Shown in pieces: positions 1 through 11,313 of a DNA stretch of 64,000 nt; positions within the stretch are counted from its first letter, which is position 1, and each line of letters opens with the position of its first letter. The DNA comes from Pardosa pseudoannulata. Its lineage: Eukaryota > Arthropoda > Arachnida > Araneae > Lycosidae. The notes below the pieces were generated by a model that did not search any database, was not told where the DNA came from, and was given only the letters and a program-made list of their open reading frames with translations. A program made the position numbers and the translations under genes. The DNA lies in contig CM063504.1 of the NCBI GenBank assembly GCA_032207245.1, positions 84,034,844 to 84,098,843 of the forward strand, in the 5' to 3' direction.

Positions 1-609
1 TATTTTTAACTAATTTTGTACAATATTTCCAATTTGATTGCTCAATATTTCCAGTTATTTTCACTTATTACAAAAGATTAACCTGAATTGTAGGGTAAGC
101 CCAGGGAATGCAGCCCAAACTGATTTCTGTCAAGTTCAGTTATGAATATTGATACAGTAGATATTATGCATATATAATACAGTACAGTTTTTTATTGCTT
201 ATCAATGCTTGTTGGATGCTAAGGGATAGTTTAATTAATTTATAGTTTGACAAAATATTTTACTAAACTAAAATCTACATTACATACGCAGTGATAAATG
301 AGAAATACTTCTCAAAAATCAGCTTAACTTTTTAATAAAAGAAAACGTAAATTAAACATTTTTTAATTAGCAAACTGAAGAGTGGATCTAACCGTGGAAA
401 CAATTAATAGAAAGAAATTCTATCAAAATGATTAGCTTCTATTGACGAATTATGTATAAAGTTGGATAACATTTTATTAAATATCACTGCATGAAGGGTA
501 TAAATAAACAATTTAAACTCAATTTAGAATGTGATAAAATATTTCATTTAACTTTAATATATGTTATACAAACAGGCATGAAAGGAAAAAGTTTATAATA
601 AAACGAATT
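1..609. other. AT-rich sequence, no gene seen
   Basis: Very AT-rich DNA. I see no coding frame, terminal repeat, tRNA signal or tandem structure in it. Confidence 0.6.
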
Positions 610-1775
<1,166 letters not shown>

Positions 1776-1783
1776 AATAATAC

Positions 1784-1787
1784 AAAA
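1784..1787 (-). terminator. Pol III terminator of tRNA-Leu copy 1
   Basis: An AAAA run on the plus strand is TTTT on the transcribed strand, starting 7 nt past the tRNA 3' end. TTTT is the normal RNA polymerase III stop. Confidence 0.8.
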
Positions 1788-1794
1788 CAATGAC

Positions 1795-1876
1795 TGGCAG
1801 CGGTGGGATTCGAACCCACGCCTCCGAAGAGACTGGTGCCTTAAACCAGCGCCTTAGACCGCTCGGCCACGCTACC
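1795..1876 (-). tRNA. tRNA-Leu (anticodon AAG), copy 1
   Basis: The reverse complement is an 82-nt class II tRNA. The acceptor stem GGTAGCG pairs with CGCTGCC (one G-T wobble) and the discriminator is A. The A box region reads GTGGCCGAGCGG, the anticodon stem is CTGGT/ACCAG around loop TTAAGGC, and the B box is GGTTCGAATCC. A long variable arm, typical of tRNA-Leu, lies between anticodon and T arms. The anticodon AAG is the complement of 1840-1842 and would be read as IAG after editing, decoding CUU, CUC and CUA. No intron is present and CCA is not encoded. It is one of five same-strand copies. Confidence 0.97.
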
Positions 1877-1914
1877 ACAGTCAGCAGTGTATGAATCTAA
1901 GTAAACATACAATC

Positions 1915-1927
1915 TCTATAAATAGCT
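1915..1927 (-). promoter_or_regulatory. TATA-like element upstream of tRNA-Leu copy 1
   Basis: On the minus strand an A/T element (CTATTTATAG) lies about 40-50 nt upstream of the tRNA 5' end. The same element precedes copy 2. Upstream TATA-like boxes support Pol III initiation in some animals. A role here is inference. Confidence 0.35.
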
Positions 1928-2246
1928 CCAAGAAATTACGGAAAAGCGTTTTACTTTTTCATTTGTCTTATTATAATACGGATGACTTTTAGGTTAGTTT
2001 ATTTAATTTGCATTTTCTCTTAGTATTCGTACCGTAAAAATAAAATTGGCTTTTGTTAGTTAATATAACTGCATTCTATTCGAATCATTTCTGTTTTTTC
2101 CAAAAGCTACTGTTTTACTTTATAAAATGTATTTAATTAAAAACATTTTATCTCAAACATTCAGTGTCATTTACCAGTATAACAATTACTATTTTGTATT
2201 AAAAGTGAATTTCATAGAAATACGCGGATTATTCTAGAAAGGGAAC

Positions 2247-2250
2247 AAAA
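2247..2250 (-). terminator. Pol III terminator of tRNA-Leu copy 2
   Basis: TTTT on the transcribed strand, starting 7 nt beyond the tRNA 3' end. Confidence 0.8.
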
Positions 2251-2257
2251 CGGTGAC

Positions 2258-2339
2258 TGGCAGCGGTGGGATTCGAACCCACGCCTCCGAAGAGACTGGT
2301 GCCTTAAACCAGCGCCTTAGACCGCTCGGCCACGCTACC
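2258..2339 (-). tRNA. tRNA-Leu (anticodon AAG), copy 2
   Basis: The 82-nt sequence is identical by eye to copy 1, with the same acceptor, anticodon (complement of 2303-2305), variable and T arms. It is one unit of the 463-bp tandem duplication and is very likely functional. Confidence 0.97.
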
Positions 2340-2709
2340 ACAGTCAGCAGTGTATGAATCTAAGTAAACATACAATCTCTATAAATAGCTCCAAGAAATT
2401 ACGGGAAAGCGTTTTACTTTTTCATTTGTCTTATTATAATACGGATGACTTTTAGGTTAGTTTATTTAATTTGCATTTTCTCTTATTATTCGTACCGTAA
2501 AAATAAAATTGGCTTTTGTTAGTTAATATAACTGCTCTTCTATTCGAAACATTTTTGCTTTTACAAATAGCTACTGTTTTACTTTATAAAATGTATTCAT
2601 TTAAAAATATTTTATATCAAGCATTCAGTGTCATTTAACAGCATAATAATTACCATTTTGTATCAAAGTGAATTTCATAGAAATACGCGGATTATTCTAG
2701 AAAGGGAAC

Positions 2710-2713
2710 AAAA
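2710..2713 (-). terminator. Pol III terminator of tRNA-Leu copy 3
   Basis: TTTT on the transcribed strand, starting 7 nt past the tRNA end. Confidence 0.8.
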
Positions 2714-2720
2714 CAGTGAC

Positions 2721-2802
2721 TGGCAGCGGTGGGATTCGAACCCACGCCTCCGAAGAGACTGGTGCCTTAAACCAGCGCCTTAGACCGCTCGGCCACGCTA
2801 CC
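2721..2802 (-). tRNA. tRNA-Leu (anticodon AAG), copy 3
   Basis: The 82-nt sequence is identical by eye to copies 1 and 2, with the anticodon at the complement of 2766-2768. Its 3' flank matches that of copy 2. Its 5' flank is unrelated, which marks one edge of the tandem duplication. Confidence 0.97.
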
Positions 2803-3680
2803 ACACCTCTGCAGCGCTTAACGCAGTAGTAAACAAATAACCTGAAAATAGATCAAGCCTGTGTAAAGGGGGAAATACGCCACGTGCTCTACTTCTTTGC
2901 TTACTATCGTTTGCAATCGCTTCTTTACTCTGATACAGAAAAGATACACAATTACTAATACAGAAAAGAGCCGGGGTTGTTAATTTTGTTGTTTTGATTC
3001 CATCCACGATTCCACATGCCACCATATGGAATTGAATATTAAACAGACAATTTTCACCTCTGCAGAGGATTTCTTCTTTGTGGATTTGATAGCATTCTAC
3101 TGTGCAAAATGTATACAAATCAAGCTATAGTTTCATGAATAGTGGAGTGTAACTACTAAAATAAGGAATTACCTTTTGCAATAGTGTTAGCATAAATAGG
3201 GACACCTGCTCTTTTCCAGAAATCGCTAATGTTAAATTAATATTAATTAAATTTAGGTATATATTTTTTTAATTTTATCTATCTATTTGAAAGATGATGT
3301 TAAAGAGGATTCATAATTTAAAAAAAAAAGAATATTATATTTCAGTGGCCAGTAGTTTTTGAAAAATATTTATTTAAACTTTGGATTGAAAAAAAAGCAT
3401 ATTAATATTACCTCTGAAATCATGTATTCGAAATGAAATCTTGTTTTCTAGTTTGTAGAAATTTAAATTGTTTAGAAAATAATTATCTTTGCAGCTTAAT
3501 ATTTTCCTCGCTCTCGATAATTTTTATCTCTATAATAATACATTTTGTAGGAATGAGGCGGTAAATTTGACTTTTGCCCCTTGTGGCAGAAACTTATGCT
3601 AGGCTACTGACCTTATGTCGTAAAAACACAATGCATAATAGAGAATTTTTAAGTACAATCTCTAACTTACGTTTTACAGA
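2803..3680. other. Intergenic, no supported gene
   Basis: A 106-codon minus-strand frame (2798-3118) runs into the tRNA gene and has no recognisable domain, so I treat it as chance. The rest is AT-rich with no terminal repeats. Confidence 0.5.
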
Positions 3681-3901
3681 CATATGGAAATATTACGTTC
3701 ATATACAAAAAAAGAAATGGATATGCACATTATAGTAACGTGTATTGTAAAAACGAAAATCCATATTAATGAATCTACATCAGGGCCGTAGCCAGGAATT
3801 ATATTCGAAGGGAGACATCGTTTTTTTTTGTGTGTGTGAATGATACTTCAATAAAACTACAGGTTTTCTTATGTATGCATACTCCTAACGAATATCATAA
3901 T

Positions 3902-4370
3902 ACAATGTGATTTTAAAATGTCAAAATAATTAAAAAATGATATAATGAACAAATTTATAGCCTTGAATGAGTAATGTAGTAACTACACAATGAATTTAAT
4001 AATAAGATTAACAGTAAAGAGATATAAACTATACATGGTATTAATGTGATTTTAAAATACAATGTGATTTTAAAATGTCAAAATAATTAAAAAATGATAT
4101 AATGAACAAATTTATAGCCTTGAATGAGTAATGTAGTAACTACACAATGAATTTAATAATAAGATTAACAGTAAAGAGATATAAACTATACATGGTATTA
4201 ATGTGATTTTAAAATAAAGTGTGATTTTAAAATGTCAAAATAATTAAAAAATGATATAATGAACAAATTTATAGCCTTGAATGAGTAATGTAGTACCTAC
4301 ACAATGAATTTAATAGTAAGATTAACACTAAAAAGATATAAACTATACATGGTATTAAATTCTTCTTTTC
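3902..4370. repeat. 157-bp tandem repeat, three units
   Basis: Units start near 3902, 4059 and 4217 with (A)ATGTGATTTTAAAATGTC and contain TAGCCTTGAATGAGTAATG. A fourth related unit follows the SINE near 4925. They lie inside the hAT-like element. Confidence 0.85.
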
Positions 4371-4734
4371 GAAGCAGAAGTATAACCCAAGAAAAAGAAT
4401 AATTTTGAAAGAAAGCGAGACTGTTTAAATTTTACATGTACATTATAAAATGTGCTCTTTTTGAAATTTTCATCAAAAAATTTTCATGATTTCTTCATGT
4501 GCAACAATATTGTGGTGAGTTGCGAAAAGTTCTTTCACGCACAGTTACGCTCATATACAAAAAAAGGAATCAATATGCCCATTATAGTACGTGTATTATA
4601 GAAACAAAAATCCATATTAATGAATCTATATTAGGGGTGGAACCAGAAATTATATTCGGGAGACATTGTTTTTTGTGAATGATACTTCAATAAAACTACA
4701 GATTTTCTTATGTATGTGTACTCCTAATGAGTAT

Positions 4735-4911
4735 TTGGCCGATTGATTAGGATGCTGGCCTTCGGTACCGGAGTTTATGGGTTCGAATCCCACAGTGGTA
4801 TGGATGTTAGTAGTCGTTTGGAATCATCTTGAAGCTGTAGGTCCCGGTCTCATTAGCCCTCGTGTTGCAAAAAGTAGACCGTAGCATTCCCAAACCTAAA
4901 CCAAACCTAAA
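4735..4911 (+). mobile_element. tRNA-derived SINE (family A), copy 1
   Basis: The head has an A-box-like TGGCCGATTGATTAGG and a perfect B box GGTTCGAATCC. It is followed by the family body (CTGTAGGTCCCGGTCTCATT, then GTTGCAAAAAGTAGACCGTA) and the A/C-rich tail CCAAACCTAAACC. GAGTAT flanks both sides (4729-4734 and 4912-4917). It interrupts a sequence that is continuous in the neighbouring duplicate, which confirms an insertion. Confidence 0.85.
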
Positions 4912-5440
4912 GAGTATGATAATACAATATGATTTTAAAATGTCAAAGTAATTAAAAAATGATATAATGAACAAATTTATAGCCTTGAATGAGTAATGTA
5001 GAAATTACACAATGAATTTAATAGTAAAATTAACATTGAAAAGATATAAGCTATACGTGGTATTAAATTCTAATTTTCGAAAAAGAAGTATAACCAATAA
5101 AGAAAGAAGAATTTTGAAAGAAAATGAGAATGCTCAAATTTATACCTATATATTATAAAATGTGCTCTTTTTGAAATTTTCATCAAAAATTTTTCACAAT
5201 TTCTTCATGTGCACAATATTCTGGTGAGGTGCGGAAAGTGCTGACTAATCTGTCCTTACTTATAAAATGCTATTTGCACCAACTGTTTAACTCAACGTCA
5301 CTGTTCTAAACCCACTGTTGTCAATGCACAGCTAGACAGATGACACCCACACATTGGTCCATTTTCATTCCACAAAACGGTTTTTAAAAATTTCGGAAAG
5401 GGACCGATCCCCCCCCCTTGCCTACGGCCTTGATCTTTAT

Positions 5441-6055
5441 ATGTATTACACTACGTGTTTTAACCCATTAAAACCTAGTGTTCGTTTTTAAGGAAATTAA
5501 AAAATAGTTTGTAGAATATATTATGCTTTCTTGGTACTATTTTTCTTTTTCAGGGAAAGCATATAGCAATCCTATAAATAAATTTATAACAACTGCTATC
5601 TATAATTTTGGTATTTGGATATTTTATGATTTTTCCAGCTCAGTGCATAAACTTACTTTCCATATCTGGTCACAGGATGAGGATAAATTGTAGTATTCAA
5701 AATTATTTTAATATTAGATTAATTTTACGGTATGCAGTCTATAAAAACTTAGATTTAAAAACATTCATCAATAATATTCGGCAGAAATTATTCGAGCTGC
5801 AATGAGCTATATATATGTAAAAGTATTACATTCATATGTATTCATACATCCATTGTTGTTCTTTTTACGGTAACTAGTACGTATATTTCATACTGATATA
5901 GTGGTTTTATATACGGTTGATATAAAATGGGGGAGCTTCAGATAAATTTGCTAATTTTTTTTTAAAGATTATATTTGTTTTTTTTGTTTGTTTAAAGAAA
6001 AACATTCTTTAAAAAGTCTTACATTTAATTGCTGACTTTGCTTAAGAATAGGACT
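5441..6055. other. AT-rich intergenic, no gene seen
   Basis: A 65-codon frame at 5608-5805 has no recognisable motif. Nothing else is supported. Confidence 0.5.
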
Positions 6056-6059
6056 AAAA
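6056..6059 (-). terminator. Pol III terminator of tRNA-Leu copy 4
   Basis: TTTT on the transcribed strand, starting 5 nt past the tRNA end. Confidence 0.7.
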
Positions 6060-6063
6060 CCAC

Positions 6064-6145
6064 TGGCAGCGGTGGGATTCGAACCCACGCCTCCGAAGAG
6101 ACTGGTGCCTTAAATCAGCGCCTTAGGCCGCTCGGCCACACTACC
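6064..6145 (-). tRNA. tRNA-Leu (anticodon AAG), copy 4, probably decaying
   Basis: The 82-nt layout matches the other copies, with the anticodon at the complement of 6109-6111. Three substitutions stand out. Acceptor position 6 is T (a T-G wobble). The D-loop reads GGCCTAAGG instead of GGTCTAAGG. The anticodon stem is CTGAT instead of CTGGT, giving an A-C mismatch two pairs below the loop. The B box is intact. It may be a weakly functional gene or a tRNA pseudogene. Confidence 0.8.
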
Positions 6146-6703
6146 ACGTTGAAAAGTGTTTAAACGCTGTTAAACAATTTCTAACAAATTCTATAAACTG
6201 GCGATAACGTGGTAAACGTGGAAACGTGGTTACTTTGTCTCAGTTTACTTTATTTCATTTGTTAGCATTATGCGGAAATGAGCGTGTTTATTTAATATGC
6301 TTTTTCTCTTCCCAGTTATTCGGTCAATAATATTACAGATTACTGGTCATTCAATAAATTTTCATTCTGTTCGCTACATTTCTGCTTTCATAAGGTGATA
6401 CTGTTTTACTTTGCAAAATGCATACAATTCAAACAATTTCGCCGCAAACACTGCAATGCATCTAACAATACACACAAATGGTTATTGTATCCTCAAATAT
6501 ATAACGCATTGTATTCAATTACAAAGCAAATTAACCAGTTACCTGAGTTCGACGTGCATACACGTCAATCCGAATCTTCATTTTGGTATGGTCACAGTTA
6601 TAGACGTCGCTTTAAATAAATATAAATAAATAAAAATTACCATTCGATATAAAAATACAAAAATTCAGTAAGATGTTATATAAATGTCATTTAGTGGTAC
6701 GTT
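6146..6703. other. Intergenic, no supported gene
   Basis: Two overlapping short frames (6395-6629) have no recognisable domain. Downstream sequence is AT-rich. Confidence 0.5.
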
Positions 6704-6711
6704 TTCTTTAT

Positions 6712-7867
6712 CAGGGCCTGATTAAAGGCCCTGACCTTAATTATTAAATTTTAAATAATTTAATTAACAAAATTTGAAAATGTTTTTTGTTAATTCTTCA
6801 AGTAATATTTCATGAAACCTTATTCAGAAATTAAATAAAAACAGTTAAAATGTTGACAATTTTATCTAAAGCACACACTCCAGTTTACTTATTTACTTCA
6901 CTCCAGTTACTTTTTTACTCATTATTTCATGGTTCTGAGTAGAAAAATCCTTTGCTTTTCAGGTTTTGCAGTAATTAAACGAACATAATACTGGAATAAC
7001 AATTTATTACATTCAATATTTATTATATGAATCATTATGAAAATAATTTACAAAATATTAAAAGAAAAAAAAGGAAAATTTATTTTATATAATATTGTCG
7101 CTTAGATGAGATGAACTGAACTTGGTGAAAGGAATAATAAACGCTCAAGACCAGTTCAAGATTTTTTTTATTATGAAGAAGGAAATCCTGCTTATATACA
7201 CTTTTAGAACCTTCCAGACTTGGAAGGCCCGCAAAAAATTAGCAACTATAATTTACATAAATTTGCATAATCAAATTAAATTAACATAAATTAAATCCAA
7301 ATTAAAATCAAATTTTAAAAGCAGCTTGTTTTGTTTTCAAACCCGGAACCTCGCGTTCACTAGTCCGCCGCTTTGCCGACTCCGCCACGGCGTCCTTGCT
7401 GAAAGGAACGATTTTCACTACAATATAAATTAGAAAAAAATTAAAAATTTCAGCCAGTTATAAAGAAATATTAGCACTTTTTATTATATTTCTGAAACTT
7501 AGATACAATTGTTATTTGCTTAAGAATTTTATTATTTTATTATTTTTTTCTCTTATTAATTTTGCTTTAAAATCTACGAATAGCTATTATTTGTTAATCT
7601 TACCTATGCTATTTTATTTTATTTTATTTATAAAAACTTAATTTCAAGTGTTACAGTTTACATCCTTGAGGATCTACAGATTTTTGGCATTCAACTGTAC
7701 TAGAAAGGTATGTAAACATAAAAAAAAATTAATATAAGCTTTCCTCCAAAAATATTCGTTTGTATCCTCTTTTATAAACTTTTTTTTTTTTTTTTGCCTT
7801 AAAAGAAGGGGGGTGTGACCGAAAAACTACCAAGCCCTGGGCCCAGCTTTGCCTTGATCGGGCCCTG
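6712..7867. mobile_element. hAT-like MITE with perfect 8-bp target duplication
   Basis: The ends are CAGGGCCTGATTAA on the left and, read in reverse, CAGGGCCCGATCAAGG on the right. The element is flanked by a perfect 8-bp duplication TTCTTTAT (6704-6711 and 7868-7875). The CAGGG start and 8-bp duplication are hAT hallmarks. No transposase frame is present. A SINE is nested at 7135-7399. Confidence 0.9.
7135..7399 (-). mobile_element. tRNA-derived SINE (family B), nested in hAT MITE
   Basis: On the minus strand the 5' end reads GCAAGGACGCCGTGGCGGAG. It contains an A box (TGGCGGAGTCGG) and a B box (GGTTCCGGGTTTGAA) at tRNA-like spacing, followed by an AT-rich body ending in TTTATTATT. A perfect 9-bp duplication TGAAAGGAA flanks it (7126-7134 and 7400-7408). 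The sequence differs from the other SINE family in the window. Confidence 0.8.
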
Positions 7868-7875
7868 TTCTTTAT

Positions 7876-8990
7876 AATACTAGCATTATGTGCCGTGTGG
7901 TCTAGGAGAGGACGGAAAATAAATAAACTTAAAATATTAGCATGTCTGCTATAAATTTAAAGAACAAAGTTAGGTTGAATTCTTTACAAAAGCTAGTCCC
8001 ATACAATGCATTCCTTTTACGAAATGAGTGGGTTTCCTAATGTATCGTCCTATTTTACTGGTAAGTAAAGTCCCCATTTTACTGATAACTCTTTGTAGTA
8101 ACAATTTAAAAAATACCATATTAATAAACTGAATTCCTTAATTTTTTCTTTAATTTTTCCTGTATATGAAGTATTTTATATTTTTGCAATTTTTAAATTT
8201 TCTATGACAATACCTTTTTTTTAAAAAAATGAACCATTAAATTTTTTATTTAATAAAAATAAAATCTTATTAGCTTTACTTAGACTTTTTCCTAAAATTT
8301 ATATTGCAACTACTTGTATTGCGTTTCACAAGTCATCGTTTGAATTTTATTATGCACTGCATGATGGATTTTTAAAAATTAATTTCGGAGTTGACTGATT
8401 AAATAAAGATACTATTTATGCATTTTATTTTTTCTTTCTCCTATAATCAGAGATGTAACAAATTAAGATTTTAAGCACCTGGACTACTGAAAATTTTGCG
8501 TACCCTCCTATTGTCAAAATGCAGTGAAAAAAGGAAGGATGATTTTTCTTAAATTATATTTAATTTAATTGCATTTTAAGAAAAAAAGTCAGACTTTTCT
8601 TATTTTAAATTGTTAAAATTAATTTTTAAAGAAATTTTACATGTATATTTTTAAGATTTCTGTGAACTGAAAAAGATAAAAATAAAATAAAATAATTCAG
8701 ACAACAATGGCAATTCGAAAATATAATTAAATTTTATTCAAATACAACATCGTAAAAATGTACATAACATTGCATAAATACAAGCATTAAGTCTGATAAG
8801 TATTACATAATAACTTAGCAGACGAAAATAACGTTGCCTACAAGTAGACGATTATACAATTATTGTTACGCGAACTGTTTATAGTGTCAAAAATATTCAT
8901 CTAACAGTATAAACAATTATTTTTTCGTAAAAATGCACCACCTAGAAATACAACCCCTATGGAGGATTATGACGAATATTCGAGAATAAG
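7876..8990. other. AT-rich intergenic, no gene seen
   Basis: No open frame, terminal repeat or RNA gene recognised. Confidence 0.5.
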
Positions 8991-8993
8991 ACC

Positions 8994-8997
8994 AAAA
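8994..8997 (-). terminator. Pol III terminator of tRNA-Leu copy 5
   Basis: TTTT on the transcribed strand, starting 8 nt past the tRNA end. Confidence 0.75.
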
Positions 8998-9004
8998 CGA
9001 TGCT

Positions 9005-9086
9005 TGGCAGCGGTGGGATTCGAACCCACGCCTCCGAAGAGACTGGTGCCTTAAACCAGCGCCTTAGACCGCTCGGCCACGCTACC
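9005..9086 (-). tRNA. tRNA-Leu (anticodon AAG), copy 5
   Basis: The 82-nt sequence is identical by eye to copies 1-3, with the anticodon at the complement of 9050-9052. It lies outside the 463-bp duplication and has unrelated flanks, but keeps a terminator. Confidence 0.96.
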
Positions 9087-9640
9087 ACGTCGCAGTTTAT
9101 CTTATCATGAGTAAACAAACAACTTCTTAAGTACTTCAACAACTCGTTTGAGTGAGAAAGTACATACTCGACTTACTTGATCGCTCTCGTTTTCCTAATT
9201 TCATTTGCTACAGTTATACAAGATGATGAATAGCAATTGTTCATTTTGTCTTCTCTTTTCTTTGCAGTATGACATGGACGTAATCGATCATTACTCATGT
9301 GTTGGTTTTTTTTTTATCGTTTTAGAGCATTACTGGCTTTGACGAAAATACTCCTAGCTATTTCGCAAGGTTGTTTTATTTTTAGAGACATTAACGATTA
9401 TACTTACACGTTGTCGGAAAATATCGATAAGAATATTATTATTATCATCGCTAATCATGACAGCCGTAAACCATTTCAAGGTTACAACGAGTGGGAGATG
9501 AATGGTTAGATATGTAGATAAAGGAAGTAAACAAAAAATCATTTTGTCGTTATTTTGAATAAACAAAAGTATGCAAGTGTTTTTATTTTCGGGGTTTTAA
9601 AGTAGTGTTGGAAACACTAATAAATTTTGAATATGCTGCG
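9087..9640. other. Intergenic, no supported gene
   Basis: Two mutually antisense frames near 9297-9566 show no motif or coding signature. Confidence 0.5.
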
Positions 9641-9644
9641 GAAA

Positions 9645-10428
9645 GTTACTACTACTTAATATGATTAGTTTGGGACACCGTGATTTCGATAACAATAACA
9701 GATTAATAACGATAAACGATATGCAAAATTAGATAAATTTACCCCCCTCCCCTTTAATTCCCACATATTAAATTTCAAAACAAAATGAAAAAACACACCT
9801 TATATTTATGTACTGTATATTATTCTTTAAAACATAAGAATTGTACACATAATTTTAAAAAATTGATCAATTGTTGACTGTCTACAATTTTTTCTAAGAA
9901 GCTCATTGATAAATTGTTCGTAATCATAATCAACCTGTCATAACGATTTAAAATTTCGATCTTTTGTTTTAATGTTAAATCATTTCGCTTTCTGGCTTCC
10001 ATATCGACAAACTGCATGTAAGCGAGCAAGGCATAAAATGTGAATACGCTCCTTCTCAGTTCCGATAAGAATGTGTTGCCTTCTGCTTATCTGACAATCA
10101 TTGACCACCAGCAGGGTGTGCGTATTTCTGAAAAATTCCAGGAACGTGTAACACTTTACTCCTTTGTTCATTCCCAATTTCCCTAAGTTGAAGAGGAGAA
10201 TTCTCGGAAATTCAAACAACAGCTAAGGGAAGGAAAAGAATGGGTTCCTTCTGAATACTTTGTGAATTTTCCTTTGCCAGTTAAAATGAGGTTCGAAAAC
10301 TGATCCCATTAACCGATGTAACGATCACATAGAGCGATAATTTTAACATACAAATGAATAGAGAAAATCGAGACCAACAATAAGCGATTAATAACATTAA
10401 CCGCGATTACATTGAGCGGAGTCCTCTG
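9645..10428 (-). mobile_element. pogo-like transposon relic, copy 1
   Basis: The right end (AACCGCGATTACATTGAGCGGAGTCCTCTG, followed by TA at 10429-10430) and a weaker left end (CTTAATATGATTAGTTTGGG near 9655) match the terminal repeats of the better copy at 18392-19297. The interior encodes a broken pogo-type DNA-binding domain on the minus strand. Confidence 0.7.
9820..10029 (-). pseudogene. pogo-type transposase N-terminus, fragment
   Basis: The frame contains MEARKRNDLTLKQKIEILNR followed by YDRL. This resembles the N-terminal psq/CENP-B helix-turn-helix of pogo and Tigger transposases, where K-x-K-x-x-L-T-L-x-x-K is typical. Homology is lost after YDRL, and no catalytic DDE region remains. 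The corresponding protein segment at 18.7-18.9 kb extends further. Confidence 0.55.
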
Positions 10429-10433
10429 TACAT

Positions 10434-10826
10434 TTTTTTTTCCTTTCGCATCTCTATCAAGTTCAAGGCTACCGTTTTGTGAGGAATATCAATGCCAGAG
10501 TACCTTGGTCCAGAATTTTAGGGGGCTCTTTAGGCAGTGAAGATGTTTTACTAACTTTTAAACTCATCGAAAATTTGAAATTCACCACAAGTCTTGAAAA
10601 ACAAACTTCCTTCTTTCCTCATGCCCTCAAATTGTTGCCTTTCCACTTACCCAAATATTATTCTCCAACTTGTGACAATTTTTTGTCTTTATTGTGGTAA
10701 CCTATGATGCCTGCTTCTCTTTAAAAGAAGAGAAAAGATGGGATAGTGTTCTTGTTCTTCTATATATGCTTACTACTGGATGTGACTAATTATCCATCTC
10801 CTACTGTATAAAGATTATTATAATAT
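10434..10826. other. Intergenic, no supported gene
   Basis: A 73-codon frame at 10479-10700 shows no recognisable domain. Confidence 0.45.
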
Positions 10827-10833
10827 TTCTTAA

Positions 10834-11309
10834 CCCTCTGCTCAATTTGTAGACCAAAATTAATTGGTTCAAAAAGTTGGCATTTTTTTGTACATTTTAA
10901 ATCTATATATATATTGAAAAAATGGTATATGCACTTTTACTTTCTAGGAAAAAATTTTTATATAGAATTTTATCGTGAGAAATTAAACCGTCAAAAAAAA
11001 ACCTGTTTCAGATGTTATCACAAAAAAAATTTTTTTTTTAATAAATTTCAATTGAATTACAGTTAATTTCTATTTATTGCTTAATATAATTACATTATCT
11101 AATATAACTATTGTTCTACTCATATAATTTTATTTATTGCATAATTTAACTTCTAATAATGTAAATAATTCATTTCACTGGTTAAACGGTGAAAAAGTGG
11201 GAAGCGCTTCTCAAAAAAGAAAGAAAAGTAAATGCCCGCGAAAATCGCGAGATAAGCAAATTTTGCTACATTTGCGTTGCCCGTGGAAATCGCGAGATGA
11301 GCCAGAGGG
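10834..11309. mobile_element. piggyBac-like MITE (TTAA target), copy 1
   Basis: TTAA flanks both sides (10830-10833 and 11310-11313). The terminal repeats are CCCTCTGCTCA on the left and CCCTCTGGCTCATCTCGCG (read in reverse) on the right. A TTAA target and CCC termini are characteristic of piggyBac. The right subterminal region holds inverted CGCGA/TCGCG motifs. There is no transposase. Confidence 0.75.
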
Positions 11310-11313
11310 TTAA

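Larger units (their letters stand above)
1795..2802 (-). repeat. 463-bp tandem duplication carrying tRNA-Leu genes
   Basis: The starts of tRNA copies 1, 2 and 3 (1795, 2258, 2721) are exactly 463 bp apart. The whole spacer between copies 1 and 2 is repeated between copies 2 and 3 with few substitutions, including the block with TCTATAAATAGCTCC. After copy 3 the sequence is unrelated, so there are two full units plus a partial third. The spacer holds nothing else recognisable. Confidence 0.95.
3682..5250. repeat. Two-copy tandem duplication spanning the hAT left end
   Basis: About 870 bp starting near 3682 (GTTCATATACAAAAAAAG...) recurs from about 4550 (GCTCATATACAAAAAAAG...). The second copy includes about 100 bp of the original left flank and a decayed left terminal repeat near 4631. 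It is interrupted by a SINE. The hAT insertion and its flank were therefore duplicated together after insertion. Confidence 0.75.
3781..5432. mobile_element. hAT-like non-autonomous DNA transposon
   Basis: The left end CAGGGCCGTAGCCAGG and the right end, read in reverse (CAAGGCCGTAGGCAAG), form terminal inverted repeats starting CA(G/A)GG, as in the hAT superfamily. The flanking 8-mers ATCTACAT (3773-3780) and ATCTTTAT (5433-5440) agree at 6 of 8 positions, fitting an aged 8-bp target duplication. There is no transposase frame. The interior holds short tandem repeats, a larger duplication and a SINE inserted later. Confidence 0.75.

Noticed and set aside
2798..3118. 106-codon minus-strand frame upstream of tRNA-Leu copy 3
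   Set aside because: It runs into the tRNA gene and shows no domain or splice context.
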